This document shows, piece after piece, positions 36,601-47,972 of a stretch of 64,000 nt of DNA; within the stretch, counting starts at the first letter, position 1; each line of letters opens with the position of its first letter. The notes under the pieces were generated by a model. The model saw only the letters and a list, made by a program, of their open reading frames with translations. It did no database searches and had not been told where the DNA came from. The translations under genes and the position numbers were made by a program. The DNA comes from Gossypium raimondii (lineage: Eukaryota > Streptophyta > Magnoliopsida > Malvales > Malvaceae), in assembly GCF_025698545.1 (NCBI RefSeq), contig NC_068575.1:56553980-56617979 (forward strand), in the 5' to 3' direction.

Positions 36601-38344
36601 ACATCCATGCTTCTACAGTGACCCTTGTGACACTTGTGATGCTCTCTGATTTTTCTGTGCAGCCTGATTCGTTTTATTTCAATGTACTTCCTTTTGCTGA
36701 GGATGTTCGTGAATATCAGTTCCCCTCTTTCAACAGTTTTCCAGCTTCATGGCAACCTAATGACCAACAACAAAAGGCAGCTGATGAATTGGTGCAAATG
36801 CTTGATCTTGCTCCATCAGGCAAAGAAGCATTGTTGCCTGAGTTCACCCCAAATCCCGTTCTGGAGGTACTTAGATATGCATTTAGTCTGTGTTTACACA
36901 ATGTGATTCTGTTTTTGTATCATGGCAAGTGGCAACATGTTGGCTTATAAATACAAAAGTTCCCCCCCCCCCCCCATGTTGTTCAAAGAAAGAGATCGTA
37001 TATTTGAAGTACTAGAGTTAGGAGGTTGTACTGATGCTATGGTTTCCTCACTCAGTCAACCCCCAAATGCTGCATTTGAGTTATTATGTGTTTAGTTAGA
37101 ATAGAAGCTGGTTGAAGGCCTGCCATGGGTGGCAGGCGTTTGAAGTTATTGTAGTCAGGTATAAGTAACATTTAAAATGTCTTGATTGTTTCTCTGACAT
37201 TAGTGTTATACATTGTTAGCGTTTTTATCGTCATCTAGAGTTGAAAGCAAAGCAACCAGATGCAGCTGTACCTCCACTTGATGAAACTCTAAAGAATATT
37301 GTTGAACCAGACCCGGAGCTTGTTGCTGAAAACAAGTCTGTTTTTGATGCATTACATAGACACTTTGAACTCAGGCAAAATCCTAAGGTCAATTCTATTT
37401 AACTTTAAAGTGATAGGATTTATTTTATCTTCTGCTTGTGTATTGCGGTATTAACTGTAATCTGTTTGCAGCTGAAGAAATCATCCAGGCAGTGGTATCA
37501 AGAGAAACAATCTGGATCAAATGCACATGTATCCAGTGGTCAGGCTGTCAATTCCATTGAAAATCAACCACCACTTAAGATTGAGAAAATTGGAGATTTA
37601 ACTCCTGTCCAAGATTTTGAAGCCATGATGTCTCAAAGAGATAACCCAGAATGGGTTGAGAAAGCAATCAAGGAATTAAGAGAGAAGATACTTGCTCTAT
37701 TGATACACTCCAATGAAGGAGATAAGTATCAGAAAGCAGTGGAATGTGTAGCTGCTCTTCGCAAGGGTTGCATCCTTGAGCAAGTATGTCTCTCTTCTTC
37801 CCTTTATTCTATGCATGTATGTGCGCATGTGTATGCTATCGAAAATTGTCGATCTACTTTTTCCTAGATATTTACTGATGATTGTGGTGCTTTTGCTTGA
37901 TTGTATTGTAATCTTCTTAGTTTGTAATGAAAAATATATCTGAAGGTTAGCATTTAAGAAAGCAACAGTTTTTCAGTTGACTTCATTGGGTATTGGTCCC
38001 AGGTTTCATATGGTTAACGTTTTCCGTTGGTGAAAATCATTTCCATTGCAGGAGCCAGGACCCTACAATGATTTAATGCACCATATTCGGCAGTATTGCG
38101 AGGAGAAAGGAATCAAAAGTTTGCCACAGCTTCTTGCTTCCAGGGATCTCACTTTGATCTCCAAGTCAGAAGCTGAAGACAGGTTCCATGTCCCTGCGTT
38201 CTTTGAATGCCTTAAATTGCTCTCCTTACTTTTATAAGCCAATCTAATTTTATGTCCATTTATTTTTGTATTCTGAGCAGCGATGTTACAGCTGAGGAGG
38301 CGAGAAGCTTTTTCGTTAAAATGGAGCCAAAACCCGATGTTTAG
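33679..38344 (+). CDS. KU80: KU80, double-strand-break repair protein
   Basis: Twelve exons: 33679-33693, 33926-34018, 34164-34215, 34350-34481, 34919-35325, 35957-36246, 36354-36549, 36663-36866, 37220-37387, 37472-37783, 38052-38182 and 38281-38344. They join in frame with GT-AG borders to 687 residues, close to the ~680 of Arabidopsis KU80. Order: N-terminal von Willebrand A-like domain (LLLDVGPSMHGVL, then LDAIVVGMDMLIKKYK) to about residue 225; Ku beta-barrel core from about 235 (VWVYKKTQEEKFPTLKKYS; YRYGPQVVPIS; KGIKVLGFTDAS; AILRCVWRQGQQNVVVGVLTP); C-terminal arm (FYRHLELKAKQPDA); and a helical C-terminal domain ending in EEARSFFVKMEPKPDV. With KU70 it forms the ring that loads on DNA ends, starting non-homologous end joining and protecting telomeres. 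The first exon is only five codons (MARNK). A CTA microsatellite lies in intron 4. Confidence 0.96.
34672..34733. repeat. (CTA)n/(TTA)n microsatellite in KU80 intron
   Basis: About 20 trinucleotide units, mostly 'cta' with one 'ctt', changing to 'tta' at the right end. Intronic, so with no coding effect; likely polymorphic in length. Confidence 0.9.
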
Positions 38345-39296
38345 AGTTGTTACTACGTTTCTGTTTCTTTTGTAGTTGGCTCTCAGTTTATGTGCAGTAA
38401 ACTTAACTTCTGTTTTGGTTATGAAGTATGAACTGTATATTCAACATGTAAGATCCATGTAGCTTATCTGTTTCCTCTTAACAAGTTCATTATTTTTCCA
38501 GATCCATGACGTTGCGTATCCAAATTTGTTAGACCGTTATTGCGATAGGATGGGTGATAAAATATCGGTAAAATATCTGATCCATGTATTTCTTTCATAG
38601 TTTTGTAGTAACTTGCAAATATAAATTTGGAGGAAAATGAGTAAAAATATCTTAAATAATCTAACGGTAGAGTAGTAACTTGGACATTGAAAACGAATAA
38701 AATAATTTGTTAATTATTTCAAATACAGTCAAATAAGAATAAGTGACGAGAATCTATTTTCTTTTTTTTCTCGCTGTCTCAAGCTAAAATGCTCGACTGA
38801 TCTTTCCAATTTTTATTTTCTATGAGATGAGAAGAAGACAAAACGTTTTCCGTAGAAACCTCTTTGCTGACATGACATAATGAAATCAGTTAAATGGCTA
38901 CCAATTGTGGGTTTCCTTTTTTTTAACTTCAAAAGGTTACACCAACAAATATAATATAAAATTTTTAATTTTCTTAACAATTAAATTTAAAAAATAAAGA
39001 AATTAAATTCAGGAACTAAATTCAAATTTTGAAAAAAGTACAGGGACTGGACATATTTTAACCAAAATTTGACTCGTGACTCAAAAGAAAATACATAAAA
39101 TTCCCTGTGATAACAGACCAAAACAATGAGCTTCATGAACCGCAGCTACTTCTATTAAAATATCTGCAAAGGAAGCAGGGCATCTTCATATCCCTCAATT
39201 TGTTCACACAAACATCTTCCAGCCCTTGGTTCCTGCAATGAGCATCAAATCAGTTGATACATATCCCTTTCCCTATAGATGCCAAACTTAGCCATT
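38345..39296. other. Spacer: KU80 3' region and pseudogene 3' flank
   Basis: KU80 3' untranslated region to about 38.5 kb, then AT-rich noncoding sequence. No other feature seen. Confidence 0.5.
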
Positions 39297-40425
39297 CTAG
39301 AGAAACCCTTTTTCCCTGCAGCACTTAATAGCTCCATCATACATACCCTCCGCCCCATAGTTAAACTTGAACCCAAAATACAAGAGTTTCTTTGATGACA
39401 AACCAGGCAATTTTGCACCTTCAATTTCTGCTACGAAACTGCATGCCCAGAATTAAACAAGGCTTTTAGTCCCAGGAATAGATAGCAATGTATTTGAGAA
39501 AACTTTACTCACTCTGCAAGCTTGAATTCTGGATCATTAGCTGAAAGAATTTCAACAATCTTTTGAATAGTTACTGTGTCTGAGGAACAATTAAATCTCC
39601 TTTTTCCCTCAGGAAAATCATTGCCCTTGCCAAATCATCAATATGAACCGTTGCTACATTGATTAGAAGACTATGTAATCCTTATTCCCTGCACCCATAT
39701 CAAATGAAAACTCATAAACTCTCTTAATACCAATATTAAAATGGCATCAATAAGTAACAAATTAAACACAAAGTTTAACTTGAACCAAAGATTGGAGCCA
39801 ATGCGGCGCGTGTTCAACCGTGCATCTTTGGACAAATGAAGGGACCGACGACTATGGGAGGAATGATGGTCACCAAATCCAATCCATGTTCTGTTGCGAC
39901 TTCAGAGACTGCCTTTTCTGTCTCAGTCTTGGATATGGCATAAGAACTTACGTACGAGTTATGTTCCGATCGGACGTAATCCACATCAGTCCAAAAACTC
40001 TCATCCATCCTCTCCACATTCTCTTTGTTGAAACACATTGCGGAAATGCTGGAAGTGTGGACCGCTCTCTTCACTGTTTTGGACCTCAAGCATGATTTCA
40101 CTATGCCAAGTGCTCCATCGACTGACCTTTGTGTCAACACTGCCTCAGGCTCGTTATCTTGAAAATCCATGGGAGCTGAAACATGGAGAACCCTACGGCA
40201 ACCTTCCATGGCCGCATTGAAACTCTCGGGAGATCTGAGATCTGCTTTGAAGATTTTAAGCTTTTCATCTTGTTGCCTGCTCATATATGAATATCATGTC
40301 AACAGGCTTTTAAGAAATAAAATAATACTTGACATAGATAATATCTTACCTTACCTGCCAGGACCCAATGTAGCCAATCCCTCCAGTGACGCTCTCCTCC
40401 CATTCCCCAACATATCCCTTCCTTT
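39297..40425 (-). pseudogene. DFR/anthocyanidin-reductase-like NAD(P) reductase, broken
   Basis: Minus-strand remnants of an SDR108E (dihydroflavonol 4-reductase-like, vestitone-reductase-like) gene. Near 40425-40355 a damaged Rossmann start is seen (VTGGIGYIGSW). The main piece, 40284-39814, has VLHVSAPMDF, VKRAVHTSSISAM, and the catalytic-type SSYAISKTETEKAV (Tyr/Lys of YxxxK), then LDLVTIIPPIVVGPF, after which it meets a stop. Further pieces read VATVHIDDLARAMIFL (about 39658-39610), TVTIQKIVEIL and NDPEFKLAE in another frame, and the C-terminal end (LPGLSSKKLLYFGFKFNYG) finishing at 39297. The sequence after the first exon (LVxxLLxxGYxVxxTVR) is absent. So at least one premature stop, frame changes and a missing segment: a pseudogene. 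Confidence 0.8.
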
Positions 40426-41479
40426 CTGTTTCGGGTGTGTGTTAGAGATGTGAAATTGGTCTTGCCTTGCCCCTGTTACCGATGCAATGACGATTGGGCA
40501 TCACATTTGAGTACCCTATGACGACAAGCAAAAGCTTCTTTTTGGGTCCATAAGCATGATAGATATGTTAAATTATCAAAGGTTAACTCCAAATATTTCA
40601 TATTCTAATTTATTTGTGATGGTCAATAATTTAATTATTACTTTGAGTTAAATTTAATTCTTTATTTTCAATTAAGTCCATTGTTATCAATTTACTATGA
40701 AACCTTTTCGTAATTTGCAAAATTAATTATTAAGTGTTGTGTATGACTTCAAGAATTAATTATGCGACTTTTCTTATCTTTGTTATTTTATTCACGCAAA
40801 ATAAATATACATCCTTTTGATTTAAAATTTATAAATCACGTTTTTGGTAGAAACTAAAAGCTTTCCTTTGTAAAGCATTTACTTATTTGATTTAAAATAA
40901 AAATTTAATGTACGATATACAATATTTAGAATACCATTGTTTAAAATTATTTGTGAAAAAGTAAATTTTAAGCCACCGTTAAGGATTATGATTTATGACG
41001 CAATAAAACAATTAATACATCTCCCTCGTAATTAGCTTTTAAGTATTTTTTCCCAATTACCCATTGCCTTTTTAGTCCAAGAAAGGAAAATACCAGATAT
41101 TTTCTTTAATCCTCTCTTACTGGTCTTCAGTCTGGCAAGATGGATATGGATTCCACAGCCTACCTGGAAACCCAAATCCCGGTGTATACCAAATCCCATA
41201 CGCTCTAGATTCAAAATCCCTCTCTCACAATATATTGCAGAAAGAAAAACGTTTCTTTCTTTCATTTCTTTTCGGAAGGAAACCCTTTTTCTTTTTTCTT
41301 GTTTCACTGTCATCCCAGTTTTCTTCTCCACTGTTCTCGATTGGAAAACCTCAGATTGCTTCATCTTCTAAGTCATTCAGACAACCTTAATTAGGAGTTA
41401 GGACTCCCTTGTTTTTTAAGAGTTACAAAGCACTGTGAATCAGAAGGGTTTTATTTATCTTATTGGTTAGCTGGGTATT
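40426..41479. promoter_or_regulatory. Spacer and 5' region of the S-acyltransferase gene
   Basis: AT-rich to about 41.0 kb, then C/T-rich leader-like sequence immediately before the start codon at 41480. Nothing coding was found; the 41032-41364 minus-strand frame is a basic low-complexity reading. Confidence 0.45.
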
Positions 41480-43928
41480 ATGCACAGATCCGGAGCAACG
41501 ATGGCTTGGAATGTATTCAAGTTTTGCACGGCTCTGAGGGCTCTGGGCTCCATCATGATCCTTTTGGTTTTAGGGGTCGTGGGTGTCACATACTACTCTG
41601 TCGTTTTTACTAATTATGGCCCAGCTTTATACGATGGTGGCTTTAATTCCCTTACTGCTGCTGTTATCTTGTTCTTCTTTCATTGTTTCGTAAGTCTCCA
41701 AACTTGTTACTGGGGTTTTCTTAGGTTTTACATATCTTCCTCTGGATTACATATCTTGACATTTAACATATTTTTATTGGTTTTGTAATTAGATTAGACA
41801 TCAGGTCTCTTGAAATTAAATTCAACTAAGTAACGCGGATTTTTTTTTTGTTAAAATCATTAACATGGTTCTGAAAAGATCCAAGCTTGAATTTTGTGTT
41901 TGCTTATTCATTAGTTAGTGGTCTTTCTAGATCTTATATTTTCTTCCTTTTTGCCTTAGTTGTTATGAATCATTAAAAATTTCAGTATTTGGGGTTCTGG
42001 GGTTATGATTAATGTTATTGCATTTCTAAAAGAATGTAACAGTAATGGACGATTAATTGTTTTCTGGAAACTAATTCTCTAAATGTGGAAATTTTTATGT
42101 AATTCTGCAGTTGATAATGCTGTTATGGAGTTACTTTTCTGTTGTTTTGACTGACCCGGGTAGTGTGCCACCTAACTGGAGGCCGGCTATGGACGAGGAG
42201 AGAGGGGAGGCTGACCCATTGAATGGTTCAGAGTTCAATGGTTCGCAGCCAGACCCATTAAATCAAAGAATTCGATATTGTCGGAAATGCAACCAGCTGA
42301 AACCACCCCGCTGCCATCATTGTTCTGTTTGTAAGTTCTTCATTTACCAAAACTCTCCGTTAATTGTTCTTGATTTGCTAATAATGTTGTTATCGTTGAT
42401 GACCAGTTTTGTATTGATATCATTGTTTCAGGTGGGCGGTGTGTGCTAAAGATGGACCATCATTGTGTGTGGGTAGTCAATTGTGTTGGTGCACAAAATT
42501 ACAAGTATTTTCTTCTTTTCTTGGTATGTCTGCTTTATTTTTGAATTAGTTGTCCATACATTTTGTCCTTTTTGAAGTCCTACAAGTTTGGAGTTCCTAT
42601 TTTCAAGTCTCTTTTAGAAACATAAGTTGTGCCTTGGGAGTGTTTCTTTTTGCTCTAACATTTTGATTATAGTAATATATTTTATGATTGCAATTCATGA
42701 GATGTTAAGGAGAAATACTTCGGTTTTCTTGGATTGCTTTGACTATGTATTCCCATCACTGCAGTTTTACACGTTCCTTGAGACTAGTCTTGTGACTATG
42801 GCCTTGTTGCCACATTTCATAGCATTTTTTAGTGATGGAGAAATTCCCGGAACCCCCGGCACCCTTGCTACCACTTTCCTTGCCTTTGGTAAGTGTTGCT
42901 TTGACTGATCTTCTGACCAAGTTAACTTCTGCGACTATGTACAAATGTATGACTATGTTCTCTTGTCACAGTTTTGAATTTGGCATTTGCATTGAGCGTC
43001 TTGGGGTTTTTGATCATGCACATATCTTTGGTTTCAGCTAATACCACTACCATTGAGGTACTGTGATTTTCTCTTCATATTGAAGTTCAATTTCATGTCA
43101 TAATAGTTGGGTTTTTTTAGTATTTTTCATTCTATTTATTATTTTAGTACCGTGCCATAATACCGGGAGACATGCTGAAAATCATTAGTGTGTTAATTTT
43201 TCCCCGTCTCCCCCTGCCCTAATTTACTGAATATCCTCAATGAGAATTTAGATCCATCTTTCAGCTAGATCATGTGGTGTATTCCGCTTCTTGATGATTA
43301 GAATGCAGCATAAATGGACTCAAAGTTACTGACAAAATTGGTTATTGTCTTTGAAACAGGCATATGAGAAGAAAAGCACTCCAAAATGGCGTTATGACCT
43401 TGGTCGAAAGAAAAATTTTGAACAGGTTAATTTTTTTTACAAATACATCGCTATTTACCATTACATGCAATTCTTGCACAAAAAAGGCATTGATGTTTGG
43501 TCATTCGATGATTGATCTGGTTGAAATCAATTAATCCCTGTTACTGTCCTTTATCAATTGGGTTGTCTGGAATTTCTTCTTTTAAAAGTTTTGCTTCTAA
43601 TTGTTATTCGACAAGTCCTCGTGGCAGTTGGTACCTTTTTTGTTGGAGGCCAACTTTTTTAGTATTTGTGCTGAATTATTGGTTAGAAGTTAGTAGTTTT
43701 ACACTGTAACTGGGTAATTGGAGTATGTGTTCTTGTAGCTGGCTTTTCTGGCATGCTAACCGTCATCAGTTTACTCAAGTTCTGGTTTTGGTATATGTAT
43801 AGGTGTTTGGAACAGACAAGCTATACTGGTTCATTCCCGGTTATTCAGATGAGGATTTACGACGGATGCCAGCACTCCAGGGTCTTGAATATCCATCAAA
43901 GCCTGATTTTGATTCCCAGGAATTCTAA
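41480..43928 (+). CDS. PAT14: DHHC protein S-acyltransferase (PAT14-like)
   Basis: Exons 41480-41689, 42111-42330, 42432-42523, 42765-42888, 42972-43057, 43360-43425 and 43803-43928 join in frame to 307 residues. Marks of the DHHC family in order: two N-terminal membrane helices ([17 protein letters not shown] and [14 protein letters not shown]), DPG (85-87), the Cys-rich domain ([20 protein letters not shown], then GRCVLKM), the catalytic DHHC at 152-155 (Cys155), [16 protein letters not shown], two more helices, TTxE (241-244, TTIE) and the tail [15 protein letters not shown]. It transfers palmitate to cysteine thiols of membrane proteins, acting at Golgi/endomembranes. The N-terminus ([13 protein letters not shown]) and C-terminus ([13 protein letters not shown]) closely match what I remember of Arabidopsis PAT14 (At3g60800). 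[10 protein letters not shown] could start at M1 or M8. Confidence 0.94.
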
Positions 43929-44689
43929 AAAGTAAAAACCAAACCACCACAGGTAGGAAAATTTTCTTCTAACTATCTATGGAAACAGAAGCTTCAGGTG
44001 GCGCTCCCTTTGTGAGGTATATATCACGCTCAGTGTTGGGTTTCGGCTTCTAACCATTGATTCCCACAGGCATCTTCTTCACCTAGAAATAAAGAGTAGA
44101 GGGAGGAAGAGAGAGAATATGAAGCAGGGAAAGCAAGCAGCATATGATTAAAATGGTGGAGGGAGAGCAGTAGGCTTTGTTTATGAAATGTTAACATTAG
44201 ACGACGTTGTATTGTAGATTTGTTGTACGTACTGATTGGAAATATAGAGATTGCTTTTGGTGGATGATAATCATCCATTTTCTATTCAACCGTGGCATAC
44301 TATGTTCTTGTTTTCATTATTTCTAAAAGTTCTCTTCATCAGCCTACGGAATTGATAAATTTATTATTAATAGTGCAAGGGTTTTGTATCTGTTTACCGT
44401 AATGTAAGTCCATAAATTTTCATTGAAAGCCTAAGGTGGTACGCTAATCCAACAAAATTCCTTTTTAATACGGTATTAGATTACGCGCTAATATGTATAT
44501 TTCATATTAAAATAAAAAAAATTGATACAAACTCCATTTTGATAATTTTTAAATTTAAACAAAATCCAATAAATTAAGACCTGGAACATTCTAGCTTTAG
44601 CTGGGAGAAGAGAGTGAGACACGTATCACCTTCTCAGACGTTCTTATTTAGTCCCGAATTCAAAGGTGGTGAGAGCAATTTTGACCACG
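43929..44689. other. Spacer between PAT14-like and MLF-like genes
   Basis: Contains the 3' untranslated region of the acyltransferase gene (to about 44.3 kb) and the start of the promoter of the next gene. No coding sequence found. Confidence 0.5.
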
Positions 44690-45562
44690 ACACAAAGAGA
44701 ATAGAAAAGGAAAAAAGAAAAAACCTCGAAACGTCCTTGTGCTTCATTTGAAATATTTCTTCCGATATTTGAAATCCAACGCATTTCACCTGGTAATATC
44801 ATCTCTCTTTTTCTTGAATCCGCATTAAGAAGTTAGGGAATCAGGTTCATGCTATATTCGATATTTTCTTTCATTCAAAATTATCTATCTTTATGAATTA
44901 TGATAGCTTTCATGCAAATTCTGGATGCGGATTACCTGAAGCTGAATTTCGATTCTTCTTCATCTATGATCATGTGAATTCCGAGTTCATGATGAATATT
45001 TTTTAATAACGAAATGGTTTTGTTATAGGAAATGAGCACTTCAGTAATTTAAGGATTATATATGTGAAAGTTTCTCGTTTGAATAGTTTTTTCCCTCTAT
45101 TTTTAAGCAATAGAACGGAGCGTAAATAAGCCTTACAGCTGCATGTTTAGTTAGCTAGTTTAATATCAATCTGAAGGAATTAGCATCTCCTTTTAAACAA
45201 ATGTGATTAATTTATCAATACATGCCCTATAAATTATTTTTGAAATCTTTTGCTGTTAAGTTGCGTTTGAGAGATCAAATATGGAAAAGCTCTATCTCTT
45301 TGACTTGTTAGATAGATGATGGTTGATGGAGTTGATAGATTGGTTTCATTTTATTATTCAAGTGTATCCTCTCTAATGGATAGATGGTAAAAGTTTTCTT
45401 TTGGTATATCTCAAAAATGTTTCACTTTCGAACTTTTAATTGTTGGTGTTGAATTTCTTTTTTGATATTTATTACAATGTTTTTCTCAAGGCCATCTTTG
45501 CCAATTCTTATCAGCATGTTTCCTTTTTTAAACTTGTTATGTTCTTTTCAGACAGCAGGCAA
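44690..45562 (+). promoter_or_regulatory. 5' leader with intron of the MLF-like gene
   Basis: A plausible leader exon (about 44690-44791) ends 'catttcacctg' before GTAATATC, and the next acceptor is TTTTCAG at 45545-45551, 11 bases before the start codon. So the 5' untranslated region probably contains an intron of ~760 bases. Inferred only from splice-site appearance. Confidence 0.4.
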
Positions 45563-47443
45563 ATGCAGAGGAGAAGAGAAAGCTCAAAAGACCTCTTTGA
45601 TAGGGGTGAGCCATTTGATGCTTTCCGAAGGTTTGGTAGCTTCGGATCCCATAATGGTATGATGTCTAGCCTCTTTGGAGGTAAAGATCCTTTTGATGAC
45701 CCCGTCTTCAGTCGTCCGTTCAGTAGCATATTTGAACCTAGCATCTTTGATCAAAGTACAACTTCTCGTGAAGCACCAAAGGGCAATGGAGGAAAGGGAA
45801 TAGTTATAGAAGAACTGAACTCTGATGGTGAAGAAGACAAAGAAAAAGATGAAGGCAACACTGAGCATGATGGTTCAGGCAAGGAGCCATTCGTTGAGCA
45901 CCTAGATGATAGTGATAATGGTAAATGGAATTTGATTTTGGATGAGTGCATAAGACCTGTATTTTTGTATATCATAATGATTGATGTGGTATATTTAACA
46001 GATGGGAAGATTCTGAATTTGAATATTAGGAATGAGTATGACAAGGTGAAAGGCTCAAAGGCACAAGCTCCTAATTTTAGTTTTCAGACCTCCAGAGTTA
46101 CATATGGAGGTGTAGATGGAACTTATTACACTTCTACAAGAAGCAGGAAGACAGGCAGTGATGGAGTAAGTAGCTCTTTGTAGTGATTGCTCAATTATAA
46201 TTAAAAATCTTCTTGTTTCTAACGTATGTGTTGGTCTTTCAGGTGGTGATTGAGGAGAGAAAAGAAGCAGATACAACAACTGGTCAAGCAACACATAGGA
46301 TTTCTAGAGGAATTCATGATAAGGTAATTATTCGATTGGTGGTCTCACTAGCCTTTCTTGGGAAGAATTAAAAAATGTGACGCTAAAGAGGGCAGTTATA
46401 TATGTCAATTATTGCATTAAATAACTGCAACTTTGGGTGTGTTCTGAAAGGGCATATCCTCCAAGGAACTTCACAATTCATTGAATGTACAGTTTGTTGT
46501 ACAATTTCAAAGTACCTAGTTGATTTGCAGTTATCTATTTCATTGTCACAATGAGATTTATTTTTAAGCTCTACTTTAGAACTGATTTTTGTCATCAGAT
46601 ATATTTTCATGCTGTAATTTGGAATCAGTTTATTTCCTTACCACTTGTCCTCGGAGTTAGTTTTGCTTCTACTGCATTTAATTTATTTGTTCACTTTCGT
46701 TTGCTACCTCTCACTGTTACGAGAGATCTTTAGAAATGATAAAGGAAGAACAAAGATTTAACCTTCACTTGCAGTAATTTGTGCATTTAATTCTTGCTAG
46801 GATTGAGAATGTTCCTTTGTTCATGCAGGGCCATTCTGTTACAAGGAAGCTGAGCTCAGATGGTAAGGTGGACACAACACAAACATTACACAACTTGAAT
46901 GAAGGTTTGTTCCCTGGTTTGCTTACTGTGATTATTCAAGAACATTGTGCTTGAATGGAACTGATATTTTTCATATTGCAACTTATTAGACGAGCTTGCA
47001 GAGTTTGAAAAGGCCTGGGAAGGTAATAGTCAGGGTCATTTGACTGGTTGGAGCGATGGATTTAGTGCACCTGCGAAAGCTGGTAAACGTTTCTTTTAAC
47101 CTTTATGAGCGATTATTGGTAGAGATCTTATTGTTTATTCTTTTTTCTTTTGAGCATATAAACTCATTTATTCTAGTTTTACTAGAAAATTTATCGTTAA
47201 CAAAGAAGGTATAATTTTCATGGGATATGAGTTTGGCATCACTTCTTTCATTTTCTTTTTTCAATATCCAATGCGAATGTAGGATCTGGAACTAGTGAGC
47301 AAATGGGAGTGGCAGTGAAGGACAGTTGGAGACTTCCATATAGAGAGCAGGCCCGAAACATGGGAAATCAAGGAGCAAACACTGAAGCAAGAACCACTTC
47401 TGGGGGTAGAACCAAGAAGGTTGTTAGGATTAATATAGAATGA
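45563..47443 (+). CDS. Myeloid leukemia factor (MLF1)-like protein
   Basis: Exons 45563-45920, 46002-46165, 46243-46323, 46829-46904, 46990-47082 and 47283-47443 join in frame to 310 residues. The start MQRRRESSKDLFDRGEPFDA was chosen because it follows the acceptor at 45551. The N-terminal half has repeated DPF/FxxF-type segments (GGKDPFDDPVFSRPF, FEPSIFDQ) and an acidic stretch (EELNSDGEEDKEKDE). The Mlf1/MLF1IP-type domain follows: FSFQTSRVTYGGVDGTYYTS, TRRT-like TGQATHRISRGIHDKGHSVT, RKLSSDGKVDTTQTLHNL, then ELAEFEKAWEG. The C-terminus is basic (GGRTKKVVRINIE). Animal MLF proteins are adaptor/chaperone-like shuttling proteins; the plant members have no settled role. Intron 1 is short (81 bases). 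Confidence 0.88.
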
Positions 47444-47972
47444 ACCAGGTATGAGCATATACTGGTTATGCCGCTTTGGTCACTGCACTCTAGTGCTCAT
47501 AGGGTTCTAACAATAATTCCGAAGCATGGATCTTTTCTCAATTTAGTTGAAAGCATTCATTATCCTGCTACATGTGTATTTGTTTGGGATTCTGGTAATA
47601 GTTGAGTAAATGAACACTAGAAACTCTTCATTTTAAAGTTGTTTTGCATTAAAACTAGCGATACAAGTGAAATGGAAAGAAAAGAAAGGGCAGAATTTCA
47701 TTATGGTCTATCCTTGGCTCTTTCTTGGTCGTACTTGTGGGCTTTAACCAGGCTCATTTTTCTTTTGAAAGAAACAAACGATGTCGTTTTGTAATCCACT
47801 CCATCGTAGCTGGATAGTGCATGAATTTTGGCCGTTGAAAACCGTTGAAAGATGATAATATCTGAAGCGTTTGTCTTTTTGTTCAAATAATATCTAAAGA
47901 TGATAATATCTAGAGTATGGACACACTAATTTCTAACAAGGGATTGTAGAATCTAAAGCACAGAAAATAGAG
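47444..47972. other. Short spacer before the PPR gene
   Basis: Contains the 3' untranslated region of the MLF-like gene and the PPR gene promoter; no other feature seen. Confidence 0.5.

Noticed and set aside
45440-45562. Upstream in-frame extension of the MLF-like protein (MLVLNFFFDIYYN)
   Set aside because: The sequence is AT-rich intron-like and ends in TTTTCAG, a splice acceptor just before MQRRRE.
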